Assembly (NCBI GenBank): GCA_000729835.1 | Contig: JFHB01000196.1 | Span: 1 to 56,594, forward strand | Length of the DNA: 56,594 nucleotides | DNA from: Atkinsonella hypoxylon | Lineage: Eukaryota > Ascomycota > Sordariomycetes > Hypocreales > Clavicipitaceae | Reading direction: 5' to 3' | Shown here: positions 23,931-36,417 of the stretch, one piece after another | How the letters are laid out: each line of letters starts with the position of its first letter | Numbering within the stretch: position 1 is the first letter of the stretch | The notes under the pieces: model-generated | Database searches by the model: none | What the model saw: only the letters and a program-made list of their open reading frames with translations | What the model was told of the DNA's origin: nothing | Translations under genes and position numbers: made by a program

Positions 23931-24622
23931 GAAAAAAATGGCCAACTGGTGAGCCGGGCGTGGCGAGTGGTGGTGAGGTCGGAGGCGATGCTGGCGAAGG
24001 GACAAGATCGAGAGACCCCGACGAGGTTTATGGGCAAGAATGGTCATAGCTTCGGAAGAAAGGAGAAGGCAAAAAAGAATCGGTTTCAAGCTATCACGAG
24101 TGCTTTGCTTCGGGGTCATGCATGGCATGCAGCGAAAGTCCGGGCTTCTCCCGTGTAACCCTGCGTTGCGAAGCCCCGTGGGAAGCCCCGTGGGAGCGGC
24201 TGTCAACGTGCCGAAATAAGGATCGTGGAAATTGCTAGATTCAAATAATGGCAAGTGGCCCAATTGTCACTCAGCCTCGCCGCTAGAGCCCCAGAAGGCT
24301 GGAACGTTTGGTGCCGCAAAACCGAGGGGGGGAAGAACCAGGCCGGGCTGGTGGTGTCCAATGTGGTGTCCAATGTATTCGGGACGGGACCGTTTGCCTT
24401 TGAAACGAACAGGCGGAGCGACCGTGTTGTATTTACTGCACCTGCTACTATTTTACAGGCCAATTTTGCATTGGCATCCGGAGTCGTGGCCGTTGGGAGA
24501 AAATTTCGAGCAAGAAACCCAATATGTCGAATTGTCAAGTTTCGGTGTTTCGGTCTCGTGTGTTGAACACTGTAACGCTCTTTCCCACTTCGTGCCACGC
24601 TGATTGGACTGGAGCGGGGTTC

Positions 24623-24978
24623 CAGTAAATCTCAGGTCCAGCGTATGTGTAGATTGGTCCAGAGTGGAGCCAAAAAGGGTGTATTTTTTGCAGGCGGTAA
24701 AGCTTTTAGCATATGCTAAAAGCACAGTGTATTAGTGAGAATTAACATTTTTATGTTTAGTGGTATATGCACTAATATATAGTAGCACTAATATCTAGTG
24801 GTATAGTGCACTAATATCTAGGCTTATAGTGCTATAAAAATGCGCGCTCTATAGACTCTAGATCTCTTGCTTAGAAATTAAAACTGTATGCTCAGCATAT
24901 GCCATTCTGCCTAAATCTACACCCGCTCTGGCTCCACTCTGGACCAATCTACACATACGCTGGACCTGAGATTTACTG
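24623..24978. mobile_element. MITE-like element with 50-bp perfect terminal inverted repeats
   Basis: Left and right ends are exact reverse complements for 50 bases, starting CAGTAAATCTCAGGTCCAGC at 24623 and mirrored to 24978. The body is about 255 bp and AT-rich, with internal near-repeats of the kind GTGCACTAATATCTAG and a palindrome TTTTAGCATATGCTAAAA. A TA follows the right end, but the left flank is TC, so a TA target duplication is not confirmed. The next outward bases also show a shared GACTGGAGC in direct orientation on both sides. There is no coding capacity, so it would need a transposase elsewhere. Confidence 0.8.
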
Positions 24979-27900
24979 TACACCCGACTGGAGCTGACAA
25001 AGACCAGACCAGACGTTCGTTCATATGACGGCGGCTGTGTTCGCAGCTGACAGCAGTTGACAGCAGTTGGCAGAAGTTTCATTTTTCGGATCCAGTCAAA
25101 CGGCAATGCAGCACATTGTCAAACGCAATCATTACTGCTACATGGCACAATTTTATTCTTTGTTCGTTGCTTCGGTCATGCTCATTCGTAATTCCGCTCG
25201 CCATGTTGCAATCAGTCTGGCGGGCTTCCAAATGCGCATTCCATTCTTTCAACTCTCGTCCGCCAGGGAGGCACCTTGTGCCGAAACTACGCCCTGGACA
25301 ACCTCAAATGCAGCAAGATCATCAAAGCGGTAGGCACGAGCGATCGGCGTCATGGCGGTTCATTGCTGGATCTAGCTCCGTCTCAGAGGCGTAGAACCAG
25401 TATTACTACGATCATCACCTCGAGATTCACTTCCATCGGCGATATCACGACCACCCGTCTCTTTATACTTGCATCATCTTCCTTGACACCGCGCATTTTC
25501 CAACCATCTCATACAATTGTGACGGTTACCTGCTTCTACATCATCTTCAATGAAACGGAGCGCCTTTCAAGTCTTTGATTGCAGTTTGCCGTGGGAAAGG
25601 GGCTGCCCAAGAAGTGGCGAGAATTATACTTTGCTAGCTCCACCACTTATCACAATCCTTTCGTCCCTAAGCCCCTATCCACACATCCATCCCCATTGTG
25701 TTGGAGATCCACGCCTTTTTGGGCCGAGCTGTTAAACAGGATGCGCCACTAAAACATATATAATGGAAAATATGAATAGCCAAGTCCGTGGAGAGTGAAG
25801 AAACATCGCGTGCCAAGGTGAGCTGTGAGCTGTGGTGTGGCATTAAACCGGGTTCGCACAGTATATACGGAGTGCACAAGCGATTAACTCATCCAATACG
25901 AGTCTTTCGACCAGGCGACCCGGATAAATCCCTTTGCCAGTTATCTACTAACAAGCTTTTCGAATTCGACTTCCCCGCCCTTATCAGGCGCATTCGGCCT
26001 GGTCATTCGTGCATGACCATACATATTATATTGGTGGGTGACTTCATCATACCCATCCTTTTGACTCTTGGACATAGCGCTTCGTATTCGTACTTGGCAA
26101 CAGTTTTGAAGCGATCTTACGAATTCCAGGCATGTTATATCGTGAGTTTCATGATCACGGTGCTAAGATCCCACTAGGTTTACCACAAGTGCGAATATTT
26201 AGATCGCTGAATGCGCTTGCCACGCTTGCAGTGGCTTGCATCATTGTTAGTGTCCTGGTTGAGGACTTCGAAAACTTGATTGGAGTTGTGTGATTAGGCT
26301 AAATGATAAGTAAGGAACAATGGCCAGAAGTTGGTTCATGACTTAAAAGAACGGTCTCTAGTTTTTTTTATTTTTTTTATGGTATGAGGCACCTCTTTTC
26401 TCCAAGCAGCGTTGCGGGTCACAACCATGTAGCGATAGAAATGGTTATGCTTCTGCAGGTGCTGCTGCATATATTGCGCCTTGTGGAAGAGAAACGATTT
26501 CCGAGCTCTACGGAGTATTTCATGGACAATAGCACAATATTTCCGGAAGCACGTCCCACAAGCGCCCTTTGGTCAAGCACAGGACGAACTCCAATAAACC
26601 AACGCCAGTGTAAGTCGACTGCCGTGCATCCTCTGCCCAACTTTTGCAGTTTCCTCTGTCGCCGAGGCACAGCAGCGACCTCGAAAGCAATAATCTAGTG
26701 GACAGCATGTCAATGTGCCGTAGTACGGGTTTAACACAACCAGAACCACCTCAAGTTGAAATCTACCAGTTGATGAAACATGCATGCATGGCCCCTTTAC
26801 GGTTCGTAGAGAATCTTCAACACAAGAACCCTATGCTCAGTGGTCCGGTACTTCCTTAATAATTAAATTGGCTCTGCATTGAAGCACAAGATGCTACACA
26901 CCTGTCATCAGCATGTCCAGCCACAAACGACCCAGGCTGGTCTGATGCACGCCGTATTTTGACCCTCCAATCTGCCAACAGCGGGCCCTGCTGTCCTGCA
27001 CTGCAAGCCTGGATTAGATACCTCGCACAGCATCTGACGGATGCAGGCCTGACCATTTGCTGCAAGGCTTCCATAGTGATAATGCATGGCTTGTCCAGTC
27101 TTCATCTTATCGTCTTGATCGGTGGTTGCAGTGCTGTGTCGGTCGCAATTTAATGTATGCAGGAGATGTTTGCATCGAAAGGCGAGATTGGATCGTCTCA
27201 CTATGCATGGCATATCCGGCTGGTTATACATACATTAAATATGTAGGTTGGGCCATCAATAGCAATCCTACCTTGAAATCACTGCATTATCACACGCTAA
27301 TGGAGTCTGTCACGTAGACTGGTTGCATGGATGCACCAAGCCTTTGAGTTATCGTTCTTGTTATGCTTCACTTGGTAGCCTCTCCTGACCCGGTTCGTTG
27401 GGCGAAAAGGAACTAAAAGCTGCCTGTCTGCCTGTCTGCCTGTCTGCCTGTCTGACTATCTGTTATTTGATACATGAGCACTGATAACAGCAATCATCAT
27501 TAATTTCAGAATGTACCGGCGTTAAATCCAGATTCAGCCTATCGTTCTGGTGGTGGGATTCATGTCATCAGAAAAGCTGATCCCCATTGGATCGGTGGGA
27601 ATGGCCGCACGCTATTGTCACAACCTCAGCTGGCTACGTGCTCATGTACGATACATGCAACGGCGAGAACGGTCAGTCCTCAAGTCAGCTCAAGAGAGAG
27701 ACCCTCTTCTTTGCTCCTCTGTAATGGCTGTGATGTTCAGGGGCCGGGCAAGTTATTGTTTGGTGGTGCACGCCACGGATATACGGACGGAATAAGAGCG
27801 GATCGCAGTCTCCTACCTCTGCTCCTGGAGCCTGCCAAATAGCCACCAAGATTTTCGAATTACGCCCCACCATTTGTCTTGTCTTCCGTGCCGATGACGC

Positions 27901-28964
27901 GAGATTTCGTCCAAACCATTGTGGGAAAAAGGAAGCACCTAAGCACCATGTTTCTGTAATAGTGTTGTATCTCACTGTGTCAGTGAGCGTACTTACCAGC
28001 TAGGTACTCAGATACCTTAGGCGCCCCAAGCTCGTCTTTTTGATAAGAGCTGACTATGTAATATCAACGACCACTTGAATAGCTCCTTGTCATGTAATAG
28101 TTTCTCGGGGTAAGTCTCATAAAAAGTCTGGTGAAAAGGTCTACTAGACGTCCGATGGAGTTGTTCCGAACTCATGACCGAGAATAATGTCTGTTACCAG
28201 GCCTTATAGAGCTGGCAGCTCGAATCAAGCTAACCGAGCAAACCGAGCTCTTACCATCCGTCGGATGGAGCGCTAATTATAGTAGTAGGTAATTAATTAG
28301 TGCCGGCGTTGTGAATGTGGAAGGATGCCAAGATCAACTTCGTATTGTGGCTGGATGGAACAACCCTATGATATTCACACGAACAGCTTGGGCCCAATGC
28401 AAAGCATCCGCGTAGCAGAAGAACGAGCAGCGTAGTTGATGCCTTGATGCGCCGTCCGCCCGCGACAACTGCGACTGACAGGATGAGACTATCCAAGCCC
28501 TCTTCTCTTCGTCTTCAGAGCCACCGGCGCATCACCTTATGCCATTCTGGCACTGTGTTCCTCGTCCCGCGTTTCCACCAGCCTCTGGCTACTCCGGATT
28601 CTTGCACCCATTTTATAGCCTGCTATTGCTGCTCTGAGGATGCAATGCTTTGGCATTGTTTAGACGGTTTGACGCTTCCAGCAAGATTAACCACCCCAGT
28701 ATGGAGTAAGCGCGGGGTTTAGGAGGATCGTATTTGTGCCGCGCAGCCAATCCAATTGGATACGGAGTCGACCATGCTTCAAATGCAAGGCTAACCAGCG
28801 CAAGTAGCACACACTCTTGTGATTGCCTGGCAAATTACATTTACAGATCACGATTGCGGCGGTGCCAAGGAGTATCCTTAATTAGCGCTGTAAAAAAATA
28901 AAAAAATAAATAAAAACGCTGAATTTTTCCGCTTTCTTCCGAACCCACAATTATAATGCAGCTA

Positions 28965-29222
28965 CAGTGGGTTCAGGTAATTCCGAAAAAAAAAAAATGA
29001 AAAAAGAAAAAAGGCCCAACACGACGTAAGTATTTCAGCAATTGAATTGTAATTTAATTCGTAAATTTTTTGGTCAATTCTGTATCGACTGGTGTAGCTA
29101 ATAGTTAGCGTACCACCTGTCTGCGTTGATAAGCGTTGATAACGGCCTCGGCATTGATTGACGCGATGTGGATATCTACAAAAAAACGCTGCATATTTCT
29201 CGGAACTACTTGGGACCCACTG
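28965..29222. mobile_element. Tc1/mariner-pogo-type MITE with TA target duplication
   Basis: The 258-bp element begins CAGTGGGTTCAGGTAATTCCGA and ends with the inverted form (TCGGAACTACTTGGGACCCACTG). It is flanked on both sides by TA (28963-28964 and 29223-29224), the duplication typical of Tc1/mariner and pogo transposases. It has no open frame. Closely similar termini occur at 52171 and 52401, so a family with this end sequence exists in the genome. Confidence 0.75.
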
Positions 29223-29483
29223 TACATCCTACATTCTACGCCTCTATTCCGTACACGTAATTTATATAGGCAGGTCTAGCAGTTAAAACCTCTTGCTTGA
29301 AAAGCCCATACTATAATAGTGATATAATAATTAGAACCATTATAGTACATACAAACCTGTTTCAGAACGTCCCCGCAATCTGGGCAATAGGTCCCGCTTT
29401 TCTTCCCCTCTGGGTTTAGTTGCTGCTGCATGTTCGAAATTCTTCAGCTACATGATTAAGTAATTCCCTTGCACTGGTATTAA

Positions 29484-29615
29484 TACTGTATTATTTCGCA
29501 AAATCCACGCAAGACGAGCCCCACTGAGAACTTCTATGTGGATACAGTGTGGGGCTGAACAGGGCTCTCAGTGGGGCTCATCTTGCCCGGATTTTGTGAA
29601 ATGATACGGTAATAG
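29484..29615. mobile_element. Short foldback element
   Basis: Two arms of about 45 bases face each other, both containing GAGCCCCACTGAGA and CAAAATCC; differences between them are mostly transitions (TTTCGCAAAA versus TTTCACAAAA, AAGACGAG versus AAGATGAG). The short loop repeats parts of GTGGGGCT, giving a nested hairpin. This could be a small MITE or a deletion derivative of one. No target duplication was established. Confidence 0.6.
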
Positions 29616-32600
29616 TATTGTATATGACGTCAATGTCTACCAAGTTGTTATCGCAAGGATAGATTTTGATGCAGGCTGGTCACTTGCAGGATTTTGCCTT
29701 CCAATCGGTAGCAGGCGACGGTACTCCTACTTCTTGTCATCGGACAAATTGAAATTTTGATACCAGATTATTAATCACGACAAACGGTGGATCTCGTGAC
29801 CGGCTTGCTCCCTTGAACACTGCCAAAGGGATACAGCTCCGGTATTAGCATCTACTATCGTGCTACAGTGACTGTGATGGGCCACAAAGCTCACCGATTG
29901 AGCGCAGTGCATCTTGGCTAATATCCACATACTCTGTTCTCCATGTTATAACTACATTGAATCAGTATCAGTTGGGTTAGCAAGACGGACTGCATCGAGG
30001 CTCGGCTCTTGATTCGCTTCGTGCGACAGTGGACGCTTACCTAGCGGGGACGTAAATATCCAACAGTAGGTTTCAAGTTTCTAACTAGACTTAGCTACAT
30101 CCGAATGAGTCACATTTACTTTAATTCCTATAAAAAAGTACCTCTAATATTTCTTTCTCTACTGGGAAGTTCTTTACAGCAGTAAAAGGAATATATACCT
30201 ATTTAGGCTAAAAGTGTATTTGTTTATTAAGGCTTCTAGCAATGATAAAGGTACTATAGTAATAACGCATAAAATATCGTAAAATTCGTTATAGTCGGAA
30301 GGTTGTGCGCACATTAGGTGCTCGTGCTAATATACTACGCGTTATAAGAAGCGCTGTATTCCGTATAGCTCGAAAAGAAGCATTAGAGGTACTTTTATGT
30401 AGGAATTAAACCAAAGGTAACTAACTAATCCGGATTTAGTCAAGACCAGTTGGAAAATGGAAATCTACGGTTGGATATTTATGCCCCCTTACCTGGCCTT
30501 CCGTCGCCTATCAACCCAACTCGTCGACAACTTGTGCTACAGAGCCCACCTGCCGCACCGCTTTCCATTGCCCATGTCGCAAACCCTTGCTCATTCTGCA
30601 CATTCACGGCCGCGGCCGTGCCACGGGGTGGTCAATTATCTCTTCAAGTTCCATAAGACGACAGCAAGGTCGCGACCTCCACTTCGAGACTGTACAAGGA
30701 GCCACTAAGTGGATTCTCAAGGTAGCTCTTTGCGAAGCAGTGTAAGCCAGATTATTAAATACTTCTTCTTGCTTCTTGGGAGGAATTCCTACTTGATTCA
30801 AGTATCCTCCTATCAGGTAGGCACTATTCCGATTAACCGACTACCTACCTGGCAGGTAGCTCATTCGTGACCCACCTGCTATCTGATTTACAGCAACAAG
30901 ACGCGTTGCTACAGACCACTTTGCGTTTATTTTTTATTTTTTATTTTATTTTTCTTCACACGCGTTCCCTGCGTGCTGCCAAAGCAACCAAAACTGCCCA
31001 TGGCCTCACGGCAAATCATATTCAAGGAGCTATCCCAGAACCAAAACGTCAACACACTGGCGCATCGGTACTTGGCGCACACACCCTTCCAGCACGCCAA
31101 TCATGGCCTTTCGCAACCCTGATGAAGCGCCCCCCCAGATCCCCATATTACTTTGTAATTGATAACCAGTTCATCCAAGTTAAGGAAAAAGAAAAGCGGC
31201 CCGTCCACATCTAGAACTGTGAGTTAGTTAACAACTGACTGACCACCATTTTTTTTTTTTTATCTGGATGGCCTGTGTCCTGTGTCCTGCGTCCTGCGCC
31301 CTTGCCCTGTGCCCTATGCCCTGTTGCTCGAAGAATCTGACAGCTGTGGTTGGCGCCGAGCACGGCACGGGCAGGCCAGAGCGAGATGGCTCCATGTTCC
31401 TCTCCATGTTCATGTCCTTGTCCATATCCATGCCCATCCATGCCCATCCTTGTCCTTCCTTGTCCTTCCTTGTCCCACCCCCATGTCCGCTGTTCAACCA
31501 GACGGTCTGCGGGCTGCTTCGTGTTCCCACACCAGCCTGTGCTGGCTGGCCTCTTGGTCTCTCTTGCCTTCTCCCAACCGCTGTCATGGTTCCGCCGTGA
31601 CCTCCCGCGCCTGCCTTGTGCCTTCCTATCCGTCGAGTCACTTCCGTCCATGCTTCTTTCTGTCCTCAGTCAGACCTTATAGCTGCCAGGCTCAAACATC
31701 CTATTCCTCTCCAGCTGCCCACCACTTCCATTCCTCCTTCCATTGACCTGTAACTACTCCGTAATTGCATCTCACATCGTCTCGTCGTCTCGCCGTCTCC
31801 TTGCCTCCTCGCCTCCTCGCCTCCTCGCCGGCTCCTTCTGCATCTTTAGGCTCCATTGCTTAGCTTCAGTTGCCAACTATTTATTGACTTGTCTTTGGAT
31901 TGCACCCGTCTCTAGCTTTTAATTGCGGCATCCCAGTTCTCCCGACCACGATTGTTGTTGTGTTGACTGTTTGCGGTCCATCCAGCATTCCAGTCTCTGC
32001 CACTGCAGAACCCGCACAGCATATCACCCGAGGCACGTCCCCGTCAGCCAGCAACAATCACGTCGAAGGCGGTTCACGAACTGCACAAAAGGGAACTGCC
32101 TGTGACGAATATCAACGCATCGTGACACTCGTGTGACCTTTGTCAATCCCATTTCTGGGCTCGACACTTTCCTTTCATCCTTCCTTCGATTTTTTGGTCC
32201 GTCGTATTACTTGAGAAGCCTGGTTAATTTTTATTATTTTATATTCTCTGATTATTTTTTGCTGGCTCGCTTCAGCACTTGCTTATTGCTTGGCGTCCTT
32301 TCATCGACTCGTCCTTCCTTTTGGCACATCCACTCAGTAATACGCGACTCTTGCTCAGTCGTGCTTCTGACCGAAGAGAACCGTCCTCGTTGACTGCGGT
32401 CGGTGTTTCCTCGAGCAACTCATCGTCGGTAGGCTTGAAGCAAGCGCCCATAATTTTGTCCTCGTCTTGGTGCGCGTCGTACCTTGTGATGGCAACACGT
32501 TTTTGAACAGATTTTGAAGTCTTGGTCTATTATGCGGTGATTGACGTCGCATATTGTCCGTTAACTGTAAATCTGTTTATCCTCGAAGGTAAAGCTCAAT

Positions 32601-32683
32601 TGCCCAATCTTGTTACATACAATCGCTTTGGAAATGGGCATTAACACTCTCTAGCTCATTCGTGCTCGTTTTGACATTTAATT

Positions 32684-34415
32684 ATGATGTCATCAATAAG
32701 GTCAACCAGCACTACCTGCCTGGGTAGTCTTATGCTCATGGCTACCGCGTGGAGCTCGCTCGCCAGTGCTTACGATGTCAATATCTGTTCCACTCTCAAT
32801 ACTGCGGACACGGCTAGAAGTAAAGTTTTCCAGCCCTCTTGCCGTTCGGGATTTAATTACCACTACATGTCCTGACCATCTTGACAGACGTTAGCATATG
32901 GCAGAGCAATGGCCTCTGCCACGATTTCTGTACCCACGATAATTACGCTTACGCCATCACACAATCCAACAGCTGTTGGTGCTCCAACTACACGCCTGAC
33001 AAATCCACCCAAAGAAGCACTTCTAGTTGCGACACGAGCTGCCCGGGCTACCCCGATGAGAAATGTGGTGGTAACGGATTGTATGGATACATTGTCCTCG
33101 ATGGAGCCTTGCCGTCCGGCACTAAAGGAGGAACCAGTTCTTCTAGTACCGAAGTGAGTCCATGTACCTGAGTTCATGTACCCTTGGCTTTGCCTTGTTC
33201 AATCTGTCTTGGTTTGCGATTGTGCTTGTTCGCTGCGGTGTCTTTGCTCCTTTCTTTGATTTCACTTTTCTGTCCTATACCCAACGTCAATGTCCCTTCT
33301 GCCGCCGCAACGGCTTGCCTACTGCTTTTGACAATTCTGAGATAGAGCTTCTTAGTTGCATGAGAACTCTAGACATTGTGAATTTTCTTGCTTCAAGGCT
33401 TCGTTTCTTTGCTCTTCGTCGCTTCATGTCTTTGCAAGTTTCTCGACATGCGTCAGGCTTTGCTGGCAAAGCAATCCGCAGTTTCGCTGGAGAAATATGC
33501 GCAGCATATTCAGATAATGGCTTTGGTGACTGAGACGGGGCAGGACACACCACCACCTACTCCTACAACTAGCTCGTCAATATCGACGAGCAGCAGCAGC
33601 AGTAGTAGTAGCAGTATCAGCAGAACAAGCACGTCCACTGTAGGCTCAACTTCAATCAGCCCCTCGACATCTCCATCTGATGTTTCCACAACCACAAGAA
33701 CCACTGTGCCCATGGTACAATGCTTCCCCTTTCTTTATTCGGGTTTCACTATCCTTTGCATAGACAACACAAAATCAAGATGGATTGTCTTCCAGTGCGC
33801 CAACAACATCTCGTTTAGATATGAAGACTAACCTCGTCACAGTCACAGTCACAGTCAACTTCATCAGTGTCCGAGACGACATCATCGACGATAACTCAGT
33901 TTCACACTTCCAGTGTGGCGACGGTAACGGCAGACGGCACGGTGAAGACGGTTTTTATTATTCCTACGGAAAGTAGCCACGCGCCAAGCGACAATCAGAC
34001 CGGTGGAGCACAGGACAGCGGGCTCCAAACTGGTACCGTCATTGGAATCGTTGTTGGTGTTCTTGTAGGCGCGCTATGTTTGGCCGCACCAATAGTGTTC
34101 TTCTTTCTCAAGCGTAAGAAGCAACAGCAACGAAACGATTATCAAGACGACCCGAGCATTCGTGGTAGCTCATCTGGTATGATGGGCGGAGGACGTGCCG
34201 AAATGTCGAGAGCCCCCGGGTCTCCTGGATCTACCGGGAATAGAAGCAGTAATCTGGCGGTAGATCCACGAATGGATCCTTTCCAGCAGAGCCTGTATGC
34301 TCGCAACGGCAGTCGTGAGAGTGTCGGTACCCTACGGGATGACCATGACTACTCCCGCAGAATCCAGCAGCCCAAGGTGTTACGCGCTACCAATCCCGAT
34401 CCTGATGTTGAATAA
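32684..34415 (+). CDS. WSC-domain cell-wall stress sensor
   Basis: Four exons are inferred: 32684-32819, 32888-33153, about 33535-33714, and 33843-34415, giving about 384 aa. The first intron (68 nt) and the last (donor GTACAA, branch CTAAC, acceptor CACAG at 33842) are well defined. The second is unusually long (about 381 nt), and its acceptor could also be at 33513. The product begins with a signal peptide, followed by a WSC carbohydrate-binding domain with its cysteines (NGLCHDFC, NSCWCSNY, CGGNGLYGY). Next comes a Ser/Thr-rich region expected to be O-mannosylated, and a single membrane span (GIVVGVLVGALCLAAPIVFF) followed by a basic stop (KRKKQQQR). The ~115-residue cytoplasmic tail ends with TNPDPDVE. 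This is the layout of Wsc1/Slg1-like sensors that feed the Rho1 cell-wall-integrity pathway. The upstream 1.4 kb is pyrimidine-rich. Confidence 0.85.
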
Positions 34416-35836
34416 AAGAAGATGACATTTGAAGATGATGCTTTTTTCATAAAAAAAAAAAAGAAAAATAGCACCTCACAAGCAATTTCCTTTGGCATCC
34501 CGCAAACGTATCTCTCGTGCTTCTCTTTCTTTTTTTCTTGGACAACTTCTTAGACGACATACATTGCGACGAAGTACATGGAATCACTTCGGTTCTCATA
34601 AAATCAACATAGTTCACTTTGCTGTATGAAAGGGGCTTCTGCACATATACATATTCTTCCAAGATACCAGGACGGCGTTAATACTCATTTGCATTTGGTT
34701 TCAGGACGCATTGAAGCAGAGGCACCATTTTGGGTGGCCTCCGCAGCGAGAACGGGCTAGGACGGGGAGAAATGCGCACGATTGGCGAAAGTAGCGACTT
34801 TATTAAAGCGGAAGCCGGGGGAAGACTTTGGTAAAAAGCAAAAATTAATTTTGTACATGAAGTCGCAGGGTGCCAACAGGGTGGCCAATTCTTGGGCTAT
34901 ATTCAGACTTCATGGCGAAAGAAGAGTGCTGTAGAGTTTTTGAACGACTCGAGCCGCATGACTACTTTTGTACACATAAACACCATGTTATGACAAGCAT
35001 CCAAAGCGTAACACATATTACAATTCCTCTTTCATTTTCGGGGGCCAGTTCACCAGCGCTGTATTGTTTCACAGTGAAGGGCCGGAATCAAATTGTACTA
35101 GAGCATACAGACGAGAGCAATTGAAGCTTTTTTTTTTGTTTATTTATTTATTTATTTTTTGCCTTTCTATGTGAGCACTCTAAGTGTAAGAGGAAGTCTT
35201 CTTGGATAATTGGCAACTATCATCACCGAGCTCTTGCAAACTTGGGGCGGCGCGCGACTAGGCAGGTACCTAGGTAGGTAGGTAGGTAGGTAGGTAGGTA
35301 GGTACACCTGTGTACTTAATTGTGCAGTCTGGCTGGCTGTAAGTCTCAGCCAGTCCACCAGCTGCTGAGACTGAGACTCCGAAATCCATCCTTTGTGAAG
35401 TTGAAGTGGGCGCTCGGACTGTGGCCAGCCAGACTACAGGGCAGGTGTAAGTCAAGTCAGCTTGATGCAAGCAACAACAAATATTTTTCTGGTAAAGGAA
35501 AGGACATTCTCATTTACAAATGTGTGGAATCTCTGGGCTCGGCAAGGAGGTGAGCATTTTTTGGCTCAGCATACGACTTCATTCACCTCACCAGACTGCA
35601 AACTACTTACTAGAGCTACCCTGTACCGTGATCATCAGTTCATATGACCAACAGTGCAACACCAGAGCTTCGTTCCTTGTCAGAATCGCCGTCATGTAGC
35701 AGGATGCCCAAGTTGAGCTGTGAGGTCTTTAGGGGTACCAGGATGGCCTATATGGAGAAGCTGATAGAAACTTTTTAAAGGGACGGAACAAGGCTATTGT
35801 CATTATTGCGAGTCCTGCTCTACCGACGACATGATG
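34416..35836. other. Intergenic region with a GGTA microsatellite
   Basis: No gene could be supported. Positions 35263-35303 hold a (GGTA)n microsatellite of nine or so units, starting from a TACCTAGG palindrome. A-rich and T-rich runs occur at 34450-34465 and 35129-35158. The first 200 bases are probably the 3' UTR of the WSC gene. Confidence 0.5.
35263..35303. repeat. GGTA tetranucleotide microsatellite
   Basis: About nine tandem GGTA units follow the palindrome GGTACCTAGG. The same TACCTAGG motif recurs in many intergenic parts of this window. Confidence 0.85.
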
Positions 35837-36417
35837 TCAAACAAGTTTCCATCCACACGGTACCCTCGCGGCACAAATACACTCGGCAAAGCCCTTACCT
35901 AGATGATCCAGATGACTAGAAGAAGTTCATCCCCTCCAAGCGGGCCACATACAACGAAGTGAACAGCCTACATCTCGGGAAACGCCACACGCTCGATGAA
36001 ATACTGTTCTTGCCAGTCCTTGCGCATCAGCTCCTTCAACCCTTCTCGTTATGGAACTTCGCAGCCAGGCGAACTGTTCGCTCGTTTGCACGAATAAACC
36101 GAGACTGATATTTTCACCCTTGTCACAAGATCTACCAAGAACAATGTCTCCAAATGGGCACATCGTCTCGGCTTTACGTTTCGAGTGCAACGAGACTGCT
36201 AGGTTTGTAGTTCAGCCGCGGCGATAGCGGCTCATTGGTTTACAGAGGGCCAACTGGTATGCGTTCTCGGGTCTGTATAATTTCCTGGTCTGTTAATATG
36301 GTTGCTGTCTCTTTGATCTTCTTGGGCGTCAGCATGATCTTGTCAAAACGTGGAAGTTGCCCCGTCGCATAGTAACTCGATTAGATGGCAAGAGAGTCCC
36401 AGGAGGGCATCATAGTC
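35837..36417 (-). pseudogene. Decayed C-terminal part of an AtuA-like (DUF1446) protein
   Basis: Stitched frames on the minus strand give, in order: DYDALLGLSCHLIELL; QLPRFDKIMLTPKKIKETAT with ILTDQEIIQTRERIPVGPL; TNEPLSPRLNYKPSSLVALE; KAETMCPFGDIVLGRS followed by CDKGENISLGLFVQTSEQFA; LMRKDWQEQYFIERVAFPEM; then AVHFVVCGPLGG and HLDHLGKGFAE. This is the order of blocks in fungal AtuA-type proteins (acyclic terpene utilisation family) with the C-terminal GDIVLGRS-GDKG domain. At least three frameshifts and several stops separate the blocks, so it is not functional. The N-terminal half was not found upstream. The biochemical role of fungal members is uncertain. Recognition is from remembered family blocks. 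Confidence 0.6.

Larger units (their letters stand above)
23931..32683. other. 8.7-kb gene-free interval with MITEs
   Basis: No intact gene could be supported between the PI-PLC-like start and the WSC gene. Between 28811 and 30449 there is no open frame of 60 codons or more. Three foldback or MITE-like elements are listed separately. Other low-complexity features are a TGCCTGTC octamer repeated about four times (27420-27450), A-rich runs at 28890-28915 and 28985-29012, and pyrimidine-rich sequence at 31260-31860 (repeated CGCCTCCT). The last 1.4 kb is probably the promoter and a long leader of the WSC gene. Confidence 0.55.

Noticed and set aside
23931..24263. N-terminal extension of the PI-PLC-like frame
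   Set aside because: It would bury the signal peptide 111 residues inside the protein; probably leader sequence.
31211..31746. Several overlapping ORFs of 110-154 codons on both strands
   Set aside because: They come from pyrimidine-biased repeats in the WSC promoter and leader; none has protein-like composition.
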